Assembly (NCBI GenBank): GCA_017541325.1
Contig: JAFXZI010000002.1
Location: forward strand, 1 to 64,000
Direction: 5' to 3'
From: Bacilli bacterium
GTDB taxonomy: Bacteria; Bacillota_I; Bacilli_A; RF39; UBA660
DNA: 64,000 nucleotides
The position numbers were made by a program, and so were the translations under genes. Shown here piece after piece: positions 1 to 7,122 of the stretch. The notes under the pieces are model-generated. The model ran no database searches. It was not told the DNA's origin and saw nothing but the letters and a program-made list of their open reading frames with translations. The stretch's first letter is position 1, and every line of letters starts with the position of its first letter.

Positions 1-168
1 ATTGATACATTAAAAAATGTTATCAATAAAATGGCTAATTTTGTATATCATTTAGTAGCTGATGGATTAATACCTAGACATAAAGAAGATGAATTTAATG
101 ATGAATTTGAAGAGTTTATTAGTGGTAAAAAGAAGAATAAGGACAAAGACGACAGTCTTGTTCTTTAG
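1..168 (+). CDS. C-terminal end of an unrecognised protein (partial)
   Basis: An open frame enters from outside the window and stops at TAG 166-168, giving 55 residues. The tail is hydrophilic and ends in a run rich in Lys and Asp. A segment with the pattern NKMANFVYHLVADGLIP precedes an acidic stretch. The combination of a helical segment and a charged tail loosely recalls the C-terminus of MobV/Pre plasmid-mobilisation proteins, but this is a guess from style, not from motifs. A structured RNA-like stretch and a restriction-modification pair follow, which fits an accessory or mobile region. Confidence 0.55.
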   Translation: MDTLKNVINKMANFVYHLVADGLIPRHKEDEFNDEFEEFISGKKKNKDKDDSLVL

Positions 169-305
169 ACTATCTTTCTGACAAGATAGTAACACACTAT
201 GATATTGGCAGAGCCAATAACAATGTGTGCCAAGGATAAACCCTTTGGAATCCCGTTCAAGCACCAATTCTACAAACTAACGTAAGTAGTAAAGGTGCCT
301 TTTTT
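169..305 (+). ncRNA. putative structured RNA or structured 3' UTR
   Basis: No convincing gene lies here, but the DNA has four consecutive hairpins. The first is an 8-bp perfect stem 169-176/183-190. The second is 193-197/225-229 enclosing a 7-bp stem 203-209/213-219 with a 3-nt loop. The third is an imperfect CCAAGG/CCTTTGG stem at 230-248. The last is a terminator-like stem 261-265/294-298 with inner pairing 270-273/286-289 followed by six Ts. This may be a small RNA or the 3' end of the transcript from the upstream partial gene. I could not match it to a known family. Confidence 0.4.
261..305 (+). terminator. intrinsic terminator of the structured segment
   Basis: GCACC 261-265 pairs with GGTGC 294-298, with inner CTAC/GTAG pairing, and a T-run follows at 300-305. 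Confidence 0.55.
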
Positions 306-391
306 ATTTCAACATTTTGTTTCATAAAAAAGAAAAAATACTATCGCCACTTTCATTACTTCGTAACAAAACGTGCCACGTATTTTTATAT

Positions 392-420
392 GAAAAAGAA
401 GATTAGAAATCCTAATCTTC
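392..420 (-). terminator. terminator of the cytosine methylase gene
   Basis: The 9-bp stem 398-406/412-420 contains the methylase stop codon. On the minus strand it is followed by a run of Ts (392-397). It insulates the methylase from the accessory segment to its left. Confidence 0.75.
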
Positions 421-1656
421 CTTTTCAATTATCTTACTTAATTCATTTCCTATACGTTCAATAATTCCTACAACTAAAGCATTACCCATCATAAAGTTTC
501 TTTTCTTATCTGACATACCTGTATTAGTCCAGTTGTCTGGGAAACAATTTATTCTTTCACATTCAATTGGAGTTAATAATCTAATCTTCTTAGTTTTATA
601 ATCTTCAACTATATGAGTAGTTCTACTTATTCCACCCTCGCTAGTTAACATTGTTCTAGCAGGAGCCTCTAAGTTATCAGGACATGGCATGGCACCTTCA
701 GTATAAAAATATTCTTCTCCATTTGGTTTAACCCTTGGAATTCTTTTATTTCCTTTTAAATATTCAAACTTTTTATAAGCTTCATCACTCAAGAAGAACT
801 TTTGATCAACTTCTTCATGTTGAATAATTTTCTTTAATGGAAAAACTTCATTACAATCGGCTGATACTTTTGAAGTATATACTTTACCATTTATCATAAT
901 TCCAGCATTATAAAATTGTGCCTTAAACTTATCACTTACTTCAACTAAATCTTTAAACGAATCTTTTGATAAATTAGTTGTATTAAACTCTAATTCAATA
1001 TCTTTAATTGGAAATTGTTTAACAAACATTCCCTCTTTAAAAATTATATCTTTAGGATTACTTTTTGATAATGATTTATAATACTCTGTAGATTTATGAT
1101 ATGCAAAGATAAATACTCTTCTTCGTTTTTGTGGTAATCCATATTCTCCGGCATTTATAACTCTCCATTGAACAGCATAACCATTATCCATAAAGCTTCT
1201 TAAAATAATACCAAAATCTCGTCCTCGTTGTTTAGCAGGAGATAATAATAATCTATCAACATTTTCTAAAAGTACAAATGGTGGTTTCTTAGCTTTTAAT
1301 ATATCATTGATTGCCCACCATAAAACTCCTTTTTTTCCTTCAATACCTTTACTATTTGAAAGAGTTTGTGCAACAGAATAATCTTGACATGGAAATCCAC
1401 CAACTAAAAGTGTATGGTTTGGAATCTTCTTTTTATCAACTTGGAATATATCAACATTACTAGCATCTTTATCTCCAAATCTTTTAACATAACAATCAAA
1501 TGCTTCTTGAGTTTTTGTAGCAGGTTCCCATTGATTAGCCCATACAAATTTCCAATTACCATTTTCTTTTACTTTATCTTTAATAAGTTCTACTTTGTTT
1601 AAGCCGCATCTAAATCCACCAACACCAGCAAATAACTCTACTACAGTTTTTTCCAT
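412..1656 (-). CDS. DNA (cytosine-5) methyltransferase, Sau3AI type (probable GATC specificity)
   Basis: It transfers a methyl group from S-adenosylmethionine to C5 of cytosine and protects DNA from the divergent nuclease. Residues near 5-14 carry the SAM-binding ELFAGVGGF motif. GGFPCQDYS near 87-95 holds the catalytic Cys of PCQ, ENVDRLL follows near 131, and the QKRRRVF motif comes later. The C-terminal GNALVV motif is present. I chose ATG 1656 over the upstream in-frame ATG 1677 because AGGAGGT sits just upstream of it. The length of 414 is close to M.Sau3AI (about 412). Specificity is inferred from the Sau3AI/MutH-like partner. Confidence 0.92.
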   Translation of the reverse strand: MEKTVVELFAGVGGFRCGLNKVELIKDKVKENGNWKFVWANQWEPATKTQEAFDCYVKRFGDKDASNVDIFQVDKKKIPNHTLLVGGFPCQDYSVAQTLSNSKGIEGKKGVLWWAINDILKAKKPPFVLLENVDRLLLSPAKQRGRDFGIILRSFMDNGYAVQWRVINAGEYGLPQKRRRVFIFAYHKSTEYYKSLSKSNPKDIIFKEGMFVKQFPIKDIELEFNTTNLSKDSFKDLVEVSDKFKAQFYNAGIMINGKVYTSKVSADCNEVFPLKKIIQHEEVDQKFFLSDEAYKKFEYLKGNKRIPRVKPNGEEYFYTEGAMPCPDNLEAPARTMLTSEGGISRTTHIVEDYKTKKIRLLTPIECERINCFPDNWTNTGMSDKKRNFMMGNALVVGIIERIGNELSKIIEKED

Positions 1657-1697
1657 GATTTTTCTACCTCCTGACATTGTCTAAATCCCCTAAATAT

Positions 1698-1726
1698 ATT
1701 ATAATATATTTGATTGAAAAGATCAA
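1698..1726 (-). promoter_or_regulatory. methylase promoter P1 with GATC inside the -35 box
   Basis: On the minus strand TTGATC (1726-1721), a 17-bp spacer and TATAAT (1703-1698) form a near-consensus promoter about 40 bp upstream of the methylase start. The predicted recognition site of the encoded methylase lies in the -35 hexamer. Confidence 0.75.
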
Positions 1727-1729
1727 CTT

Positions 1730-1758
1730 TTGACCTATATTATTATATAATATTAAAT
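1730..1758 (+). promoter_or_regulatory. possible promoter of the restriction gene
   Basis: TTGACC 1730-1735, a 17-bp spacer and TTAAAT 1753-1758 point towards the nuclease gene. This promoter overlaps methylase promoter P2, so the two could compete. The -10 is weak. Confidence 0.4.
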
Positions 1759-1770
1759 TAAAAAGATCAA
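1742..1770 (-). promoter_or_regulatory. methylase promoter P2, a 44-bp repeat of P1
   Basis: TTGATC (1770-1765), a 17-bp spacer and TATAAT (1747-1742) repeat the P1 architecture exactly 44 bp away. The flanks also match (AAAAGATCAAC in both), so this looks like an imperfect tandem duplication of the promoter. Confidence 0.7.
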
Positions 1771-1829
1771 CCTTATACTTATATTTTAAACTAATTTTTA
1801 AATTAAAACAAGATCGAAAGGAGAATTTT

Positions 1830-3218
1830 ATGAAAAAAGGTAGATTATACAACAGACAAGAAATAGAAATTATTTCTAAATCAGCAATTGGTAAATCAAT
1901 AAATGATATTTTAAATGAAGAAGTAATTACGATAGAAGATAAAAGTTTTCCAAATAAAGGTGGATTAGGACAAATGGTTGAACAATTTCTATTTGGTATT
2001 CAAACAAATAGTGATTCAGAACCAGACTTTATGCCAGCAGGTATAGAACTAAAAGTTACACCTTATAAAAAGATTAAAGGCGGTAAATTATCAGCTAAAG
2101 AAAGATTAGTTTTAAATATTATTGATTTTATGACTGAATATAAAAATGAATTTAAATCTAGTCACTTCTGGTTTAAAAATAATACTATTCAACTATTATG
2201 GTATTTATGGGAACCAAATAAAGATAGCAAAGATTTAAAAATAACTCATGAAAAATTGTTAGAGTTAGCAAAAAATGAAGATTTAAAACAAATAGAAGAA
2301 GATTGGAACTTCATTATTAATAAAATTAAAGAAGGAAAAGCTCATGAAATATCAGAAGCTGATACAATGTATTTAGGAGCTTGTTCTAAAGGAGCAAATG
2401 CTAGTTCAGTAAGACAACAGCCTTTTAGTGATATTCCTGCTATGCAAAGAGCATTTTGCTTTAAAAATTCATATATGACTCAATTAGTTAGAAAATATAT
2501 TGGGGATTATTCTGATGTAGAAAAGGTATTAAAGAATACAACTGATTCATTTAATGAATATATTAATGATGTTATTAACAAATATAAAGGTAAAACTCAA
2601 AAAGAGTTAATGAAAGAATTTGATATAGATTCTAAAGCTAAAAATATTAATAGTATGCTTATTAGTAGAATGTTTAATGTTAAAAGTAAATTAGCAGATA
2701 CTGAAGAATTTCAAAAAGCTAATATCATTCCTAAAACAATTAGGATTGAGGAAAATGGAAGAATTAAAGAATCTATTTCATTCCCAGCATTTAAGTTTAA
2801 TGAAATAATCGAACAAGATTGGGAAAACTGTGATTTAAGAGAAGAATTAGAAACAACTAAATATATGTTCTTTGTATTTAAAATGGAAAAAGGAGAATAT
2901 GTATTTAAAGGTATTAAATTATGGAATATGCCAGAAATTGATATTGAAACATCAGTAATGGAAATGTGGAAGAAAACATATAATACTATCAAATCAGGTA
3001 ATATTGTTAGATATATCAAAGATGGTAAAAGAAAAACTAACTTTGTTGGAATGAGTGAGAATGAAGTTTGCCATGTTAGGCCTCATGGAAGAGATTCTAG
3101 AGATACATTTGAATTACCAGTAGCTGATAAATTAACAGGTGCTACTGAATATACTAAACAATGTTTCTGGATTAATAATAGCTACATAATTGAAATTTTT
3201 AAAGAATTTATAAACTAG
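1830..3218 (+). CDS. type II restriction endonuclease, Sau3AI/MutH family
   Basis: It cleaves unmethylated DNA, by family analogy at GATC. The MutH/Sau3AI catalytic pattern D-x6-E-x-K is present as Asp66, Glu73 and Lys75 (around GIELKVT), with spacing identical to the MutH D70-E77-K79 triad. The length of 462 resembles Sau3AI (about 489), which has a catalytic N-terminal and a regulatory C-terminal half of the same fold. The start is ATG 1830 behind AAAGGAG. A GATC site at 1812-1815 touches the ribosome site, and another spans the stop codon (3218-3221). The gene is divergent from the methylase, so expression of the two can be timed separately. Confidence 0.9.
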   Translation: MKKGRLYNRQEIEIISKSAIGKSINDILNEEVITIEDKSFPNKGGLGQMVEQFLFGIQTNSDSEPDFMPAGIELKVTPYKKIKGGKLSAKERLVLNIIDFMTEYKNEFKSSHFWFKNNTIQLLWYLWEPNKDSKDLKITHEKLLELAKNEDLKQIEEDWNFIINKIKEGKAHEISEADTMYLGACSKGANASSVRQQPFSDIPAMQRAFCFKNSYMTQLVRKYIGDYSDVEKVLKNTTDSFNEYINDVINKYKGKTQKELMKEFDIDSKAKNINSMLISRMFNVKSKLADTEEFQKANIIPKTIRIEENGRIKESISFPAFKFNEIIEQDWENCDLREELETTKYMFFVFKMEKGEYVFKGIKLWNMPEIDIETSVMEMWKKTYNTIKSGNIVRYIKDGKRKTNFVGMSENEVCHVRPHGRDSRDTFELPVADKLTGATEYTKQCFWINNSYIIEIFKEFIN

Positions 3219-3375
3219 ATCTTGTCTAAATAATCAATATGTTATATAATGATTACGGAGACAAAAAGTGTTGTGAAATGATGACTTTGTCCACATTTTG
3301 TCCACATTGAACAAATTATTAGTAATATTTATAATACAAATAATACTGATAATAATATGTACTAAATGCCCATAA

Positions 3376-3483
3376 AATAAGGCAAAAAGCCATAATACTA
3401 TATGTACCAAATATAGTGAAAATATGCTCAAAAAGGGAGCATGTGGAAGTGGTAAAAAATATAAAAACTGTTGTGGAAAGTAA
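3376..3483 (+). pseudogene. fragment of a SEC-C zinc-motif protein
   Basis: A frame without a start codon runs from after the stop at 3373-3375 to TAA 3481-3483. Its last 15 residues read GACGSGKKYKNCCGK, almost the full SEC-C consensus (CxCGSGKKYKxCC) with the first Cys replaced by Ala. SEC-C motifs end SecA and many accessory proteins. The rest of the gene is missing, so this is probably the tail of a gene lost by rearrangement. Confidence 0.55.
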
Positions 3484-3560
3484 GTAATATCAACGGTTTG
3501 CGAAAATCTGAAAGTGAAGAAAAGTGAAAAATCGTGAATTAGATACCTTTTAGATACCCT

Positions 3561-3587
3561 AAAAAAGACCAACTAAGGTCTTTTTTT
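3561..3587 (+). terminator. intrinsic terminator
   Basis: AAAAAAGACC 3561-3570 pairs with GGTCTTTTTT from 3577. The stem is symmetrical enough to work in both directions. Confidence 0.65.
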
Positions 3588-3607
3588 GATGTGATTAATA
3601 AAATGCA

Positions 3608-3616
3608 TGTTATAAT
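3608..3616 (+). promoter_or_regulatory. extended -10 promoter
   Basis: TGTTATAAT lies about 30 bp upstream of the start of the SHOCT protein gene. No good -35 lies at the right distance, as is usual for extended -10 sites in this window. Confidence 0.55.
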
Positions 3617-3645
3617 TGTCTTATAAAATAGTAAGAGGTGGATAT

Positions 3646-4182
3646 ATGAAAAAAAGTGTAAAAGTTATATATTATATTATTGTAATAATAATTATAATTA
3701 TGGGTTTTGTTTTTGGCTTAAAAACAGAAAAATATAGTGGAGGATATACAGTTTATGACTATACTCAACGACCAAGATCTAATGGTTCATATCCAAGTAA
3801 AGACTTAGGAGATAGTAATGTAAACAAATATATTGGTTGGTATGGCTTTCATTATGTAAGAAATACAGATTATTATCAAGGTAATATTAAAATCCCAAAA
3901 GAAACAATTAAAAAAGCAACATCAGCTCAACAATTATATGCTGGAGGAGATCCAGAATTTGATTTTCATCAAGTATATATCCCAGAAATTATAGTTAGTA
4001 TAATATTAATAATAATACTATTAGTAATTCCTTTTATTATAGATTTTGTATTAAAAGGAAAGAAAAAAGTTAATAGTAATAAACAATTTAAGAAATTAAA
4101 AATATTAAAAGAAAAGTTAGATTTAGGAATGATTTCTAAAGAAGAATATGAGATAGAAAAAAATAGAGTTTTAAATAAGTAA
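3646..4182 (+). CDS. membrane protein with C-terminal SHOCT domain
   Basis: About 178 residues. A membrane segment lies near residues 5-25. An extracytoplasmic loop rich in Tyr and Gly follows, then a second membrane segment near 117-137. The cytoplasmic tail (LKILKEKLDLGMISKEEYE) matches the SHOCT domain, a short helical module usually found at protein termini. ATG 3646 is preferred over the in-frame TTG at 3616 because of AGAGGTGG just upstream. The function is unknown. The GNAT gene begins 12 bp downstream, so the two are probably cotranscribed. Confidence 0.75.
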   Translation: MKKSVKVIYYIIVIIIIIMGFVFGLKTEKYSGGYTVYDYTQRPRSNGSYPSKDLGDSNVNKYIGWYGFHYVRNTDYYQGNIKIPKETIKKATSAQQLYAGGDPEFDFHQVYIPEIIVSIILIIILLVIPFIIDFVLKGKKKVNSNKQFKKLKILKEKLDLGMISKEEYEIEKNRVLNK

Positions 4183-4194
4183 GGAGGAATAAAA

Positions 4195-4938
4195 ATGAAT
4201 GAATATATTAATCTAGATGAAAAGAATATTGATGAAGAACATATTTGTTGTGCGATTGGAGACCCAAAGCATCAAAATGGTGTAGATAAAAAGAAAGAAT
4301 GGATCAAAAGCAAATTAAAAGATGGACATGTATTTAGAAAATTAAATGCTAGAGGTAAAATCTTTATTGAATATGAACCAATAGAAACAGCTTGGGTTCC
4401 GGTTAATGGAAAAAACTATATGTATATCTATTGTTTGTGGGTTGCTGGTAGTTTTAAAGGAAAAGGTATTGGTAAAGAATTATTAGAATATGCTATAGAA
4501 GATGCTAAAAGTAAAAAGATGAGTGGAATTTGTACAATAGTTACCAAAAAGAAAAAACCATTTATTGGTGATAAGAATTTTTTTGAACATTTTGGATTTA
4601 AAGTAGTAGATACTATTAATGATTATGAGCTTATGGTACTTTCTTTTGATACATCCGAAAAACCAAGATTTAATGATAATGCTAGAACTATGAAAATAGA
4701 AGATAAAGATTTCACAATCTATTATTCTAATGAATGTCCTTATGTAGAATATGAAGTAAAAGAATTATCTGATTATGCTAAAGATAAAGGTATCAAATTA
4801 AACTTTATTAAAATAGATTCATTAGATAAAGCTAAAAATGCACCATGTATTATAAATAACTGGGCTAACTTCTATAAAGGAGAATTTATTTCTAATACAA
4901 TATTAAATGCAAATGCATTTGAAAAATTGTTAAAATAG
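4195..4938 (+). CDS. YoaP-like GNAT N-acetyltransferase
   Basis: It probably transfers an acetyl group from acetyl-CoA to an unidentified acceptor. The GNAT core spans about residues 15-150, with the acetyl-CoA loop in a GSFKGKGIGKELL segment near 86-98. The C-terminal 90 residues resemble the extra domain of Bacillus YoaP, with SNECPY and a CIINNWANFYKGEF segment. The length of 247 matches YoaP. The start has a full AGGAGG site. The acceptor substrate cannot be told from sequence. Confidence 0.82.
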   Translation: MNEYINLDEKNIDEEHICCAIGDPKHQNGVDKKKEWIKSKLKDGHVFRKLNARGKIFIEYEPIETAWVPVNGKNYMYIYCLWVAGSFKGKGIGKELLEYAIEDAKSKKMSGICTIVTKKKKPFIGDKNFFEHFGFKVVDTINDYELMVLSFDTSEKPRFNDNARTMKIEDKDFTIYYSNECPYVEYEVKELSDYAKDKGIKLNFIKIDSLDKAKNAPCIINNWANFYKGEFISNTILNANAFEKLLK

Positions 4939-4968
4939 TTATAGATGCATTGAAAAAGCGAATGAAAT

Positions 4969-4997
4969 GACCAGATATGGTCTTTTTTTGATATAAT
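4969..4997 (+). promoter_or_regulatory. terminator merged with extended -10 promoter
   Basis: A short GACC/GGTC hairpin (4969-4972/4979-4982) runs into a T-run, whose last T begins TGATATAAT 4989-4997, the extended -10 for the S51 peptidase gene. The promoter call is stronger than the terminator call. Confidence 0.55.
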
Positions 4998-5018
4998 GAA
5001 TTTAGAGGAGAAGTAATT

Positions 5019-5780
5019 ATGACAAGATATTATTGTAGTGGATTTGATACTAATAATGCTTTTGGTCATGGACTAGGAGACATGTTTTTAAATGAGTTAA
5101 AAGATACTAAGAGTATAGTATATATTCCTGGTGGTGTAGATAAATTACAAAAAGTAAGAGAGAGATATTTACCTACTTTTACTGAACATTTTAAAAATGT
5201 TGGAATAGAATTTGAAACAAGTATCATAGTTAATCCTGACATGACACAAGATGAAGCGAAAAAAGCTATTAGAGAAGCAAGTTTTGTTATGCTAATGGGA
5301 GGAGATCCATTTAAGCAAAAAGAACTATGTGAAAAACTTGATATATTAGAAGAACTAAAAAAATATGACGGTGTAATGCTAGGTTTTAGCGCTGGTGCAA
5401 TGCTTATGTCTAGGCATATTATAATTACACCATGCAGTGAAGAGTATCCTAATTTCCATATTGAAAATGGTTTAGATTTAGATGGGATTTCAATTTATCC
5501 ACATAACAATACAAGTTTAGAAGAATATCCAGATACTTTAGTAGTAGGAGATGAAACTTATCATAAAGCAGACTTAATTAAAGTTGCTGGTGAGTATGGT
5601 GAATATTACTTACTACAAGATAATTTTAGAGAAGCTGGTCTAACAGATATTAGTATAATTAAATCTACAAATGGTAATTTAGAATTATACACTGAAAATG
5701 AAGGAAAAATTTGGATTGTTAAAAGTGATGATATTATACTTTCAAATAAAGTTGAATTAAATAATCAACGAAAAATTTAA
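5019..5780 (+). CDS. S51-family serine peptidase (peptidase E / cyanophycinase-like)
   Basis: Peptidases of this family cleave Asp-X or related peptides in the cytoplasm using a Ser-His-Glu type triad on a class-I glutamine amidotransferase-like fold. The nucleophile elbow GFSAGAMLM lies near residues 121-129, with its Ser at about 123. An LMGGDPFKQ segment precedes it and IYPHNNTS near 160 may supply the histidine. The length of 253 is normal. No signal peptide is seen. It is a single-gene unit with its own promoter. Confidence 0.82.
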   Translation: MTRYYCSGFDTNNAFGHGLGDMFLNELKDTKSIVYIPGGVDKLQKVRERYLPTFTEHFKNVGIEFETSIIVNPDMTQDEAKKAIREASFVMLMGGDPFKQKELCEKLDILEELKKYDGVMLGFSAGAMLMSRHIIITPCSEEYPNFHIENGLDLDGISIYPHNNTSLEEYPDTLVVGDETYHKADLIKVAGEYGEYYLLQDNFREAGLTDISIIKSTNGNLELYTENEGKIWIVKSDDIILSNKVELNNQRKI

Positions 5781-5843
5781 TTACTAAAAAGTTGTAAAAT
5801 ATTGCAATAACTCGATTTCAGATACAGTTTTAGATATTATTCG

Positions 5844-5852
5844 TGATATAAT
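5844..5852 (+). promoter_or_regulatory. extended -10 promoter
   Basis: TGATATAAT lies 25 bp upstream of the start of the duplicated-domain membrane protein gene. Confidence 0.55.
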
Positions 5853-5877
5853 AAAAATAATAGATAGGAGTAATTAT

Positions 5878-6630
5878 ATGGAAGAAAAAAGCAAGAATAA
5901 GGGATTGATTATCGCCTTAATTATATTTATCGTAATTTCATTGGGATTAGCAGGATACATTTGCTTTGATAAATTTATAAAAAGCAATGAGAAAAACACA
6001 AATCTAGATAATTCAAATGTTGAAAACAATTCAAACAAAAAAAATGTAAATAAAGATTCTAAAAATGTTCAAGTTAATTTAACAAGCGAACAAGCATTTA
6101 AACTAATTGAATCAAAGAGAAAAGAATTAAAAGAAGATACTTGGAGTACATTAAATGCCAATGTCATAAAAAAAGGAGATAATAACTATTATTGGGTAGC
6201 TTATACAGAGATAAATCAATATGGTTATTCACCATTGGCTGTGATATTCCATTATGAAAACGGTGAATGGGAATTTAGTTTGCCAGGTTTTTCTGGAATA
6301 ACAGAAGATGACATAAAAAAATACAATTTTGTAGATGTTAATAGTTCAGAATATTTTGAATTAAATAACGATCTTGCTTATACACTAATTGAAGGAAAAA
6401 GGAAAGCATTAGGATATAATACTTGGGTTACAGGAAGTACAAAAGTTATTAAAAAAGGAGACAACAATTACTATTTGGTTTCATATACAGAAAAAAATAA
6501 TGATGGTTATGATTCGTCATTGAGTGTAATATTCCATTATGTAAAAGGTGAATGGGAGTTTAGTATACCAGGTTTTTCTGGAATAACAGAAGATGACTTA
6601 AAAAAATACAATTTTGTAGATATTGAATAA
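5878..6630 (+). CDS. membrane-anchored protein with two tandem copies of an unknown domain
   Basis: About 250 residues. A charged N-terminus, one membrane segment (about 9-31) and an Asn-rich linker (about 38-65) are followed by two copies of an 80-residue unit at about 68-155 and 163-250. Each unit contains KKGDNNYY, VIFHY, GEWEFS and PGFSGITEDD blocks in the same order. The units are presumably outside the cell. The close similarity of the copies indicates a recent internal duplication. I do not recognise the domain, though it resembles small secreted beta-rich modules. Confidence 0.72.
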   Translation: MEEKSKNKGLIIALIIFIVISLGLAGYICFDKFIKSNEKNTNLDNSNVENNSNKKNVNKDSKNVQVNLTSEQAFKLIESKRKELKEDTWSTLNANVIKKGDNNYYWVAYTEINQYGYSPLAVIFHYENGEWEFSLPGFSGITEDDIKKYNFVDVNSSEYFELNNDLAYTLIEGKRKALGYNTWVTGSTKVIKKGDNNYYLVSYTEKNNDGYDSSLSVIFHYVKGEWEFSIPGFSGITEDDLKKYNFVDIE

Positions 6631-6643
6631 TTAGTACATAATC

Positions 6644-6669
6644 AAGTTCTTTTTATAAAGAACTTTTTT
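6644..6669 (+). terminator. intrinsic terminator
   Basis: The 9-bp stem 6644-6652/6657-6665 is followed by a T-run. The extended -10 TGATATAAT of the next gene begins just after it. Confidence 0.75.
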
Positions 6670-6671
6670 AG

Positions 6672-6680
6672 TGATATAAT
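6672..6680 (+). promoter_or_regulatory. extended -10 promoter
   Basis: TGATATAAT directly follows the terminator T-run, 38 bp upstream of the next start codon. Confidence 0.55.
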
Positions 6681-6717
6681 ATTTTTAATAAATATTGTAG
6701 ATAAGAGGAGAGTATTT

Positions 6718-7092
6718 ATGGAAAAAGTAATAACTATATTATGTAATATTGTTTTATTTATATTAATGATATTTTGTGTTAATGATTATGCTGATTTAGT
6801 TTTAGGTCTAAGTGCTTTAGTTTTAGTTTGTTTATTATTTTTCTTTTTGATTAGATATAAGAAAAAAATAATAGATAAGAAATTAATTGTTTTATATATA
6901 ATATGTTTATTACTACAATATATAATAATGATTGGTTTAGAAAAATTTGATGTATGGAAAATATCATCTGGTTTTATGGGACTTGGTGGAGGCCCTTTAG
7001 GAGTGCTTTTCTGTTATGCTTTTCAAGTTATATTTATTGCTTTAATTATAATTATAAATATTATAAAAACCTTTACTATTAAAAAGAAATAA
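6718..7092 (+). CDS. small membrane protein of unknown function
   Basis: 124 residues, almost entirely hydrophobic, with four predicted membrane segments near 5-22, 26-45, 57-75 and 95-118. A glycine-rich GLGGGPLG loop precedes the last segment. It has a good AGAGGAG ribosome site. I do not recognise the family. The kinase-fusion gene starts 30 bp later and may share its transcript. Confidence 0.65.
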   Translation: MEKVITILCNIVLFILMIFCVNDYADLVLGLSALVLVCLLFFFLIRYKKKIIDKKLIVLYIICLLLQYIIMIGLEKFDVWKISSGFMGLGGGPLGVLFCYAFQVIFIALIIIINIIKTFTIKKK

Positions 7093-7122
7093 AAATATAT
7101 TAAATTAGTTTGGAGCATAAAA

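Larger units (their letters stand above)
3219..3645. other. gene-poor stretch with a gene fragment, a terminator and a promoter
   Basis: No intact gene is supported here. The stretch holds a SEC-C fragment (3376-3483), a terminator (3561-3587) and an extended -10 promoter (3608-3616). A 112-codon frame on the minus strand has no ribosome site or recognisable sequence and looks accidental. Short repeats of TAGATACC occur near 3540-3558. Confidence 0.5.

Noticed and set aside
67-267. 66-codon frame on the minus strand over the structured segment
   Set aside because: It lies over hairpins and a real plus-strand gene end and has no protein-like features beyond a hydrophobic tail.
240-268. tRNA-like T-arm sequence (TTCAA near 256)
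   Set aside because: No acceptor or anticodon arms can be folded around it, so it is not a tRNA.
3234-3572. 112-codon frame on the minus strand
   Set aside because: It has no ribosome site, is extremely Phe/Tyr/His rich and overlaps the SEC-C fragment and a terminator. It looks like chance.
3541-5840. Similar AGATAC..TTTTAGATA strings near 3541 and 5819 as possible attachment sites
   Set aside because: The match is short, imperfect and AT-rich, and no integrase lies between them.
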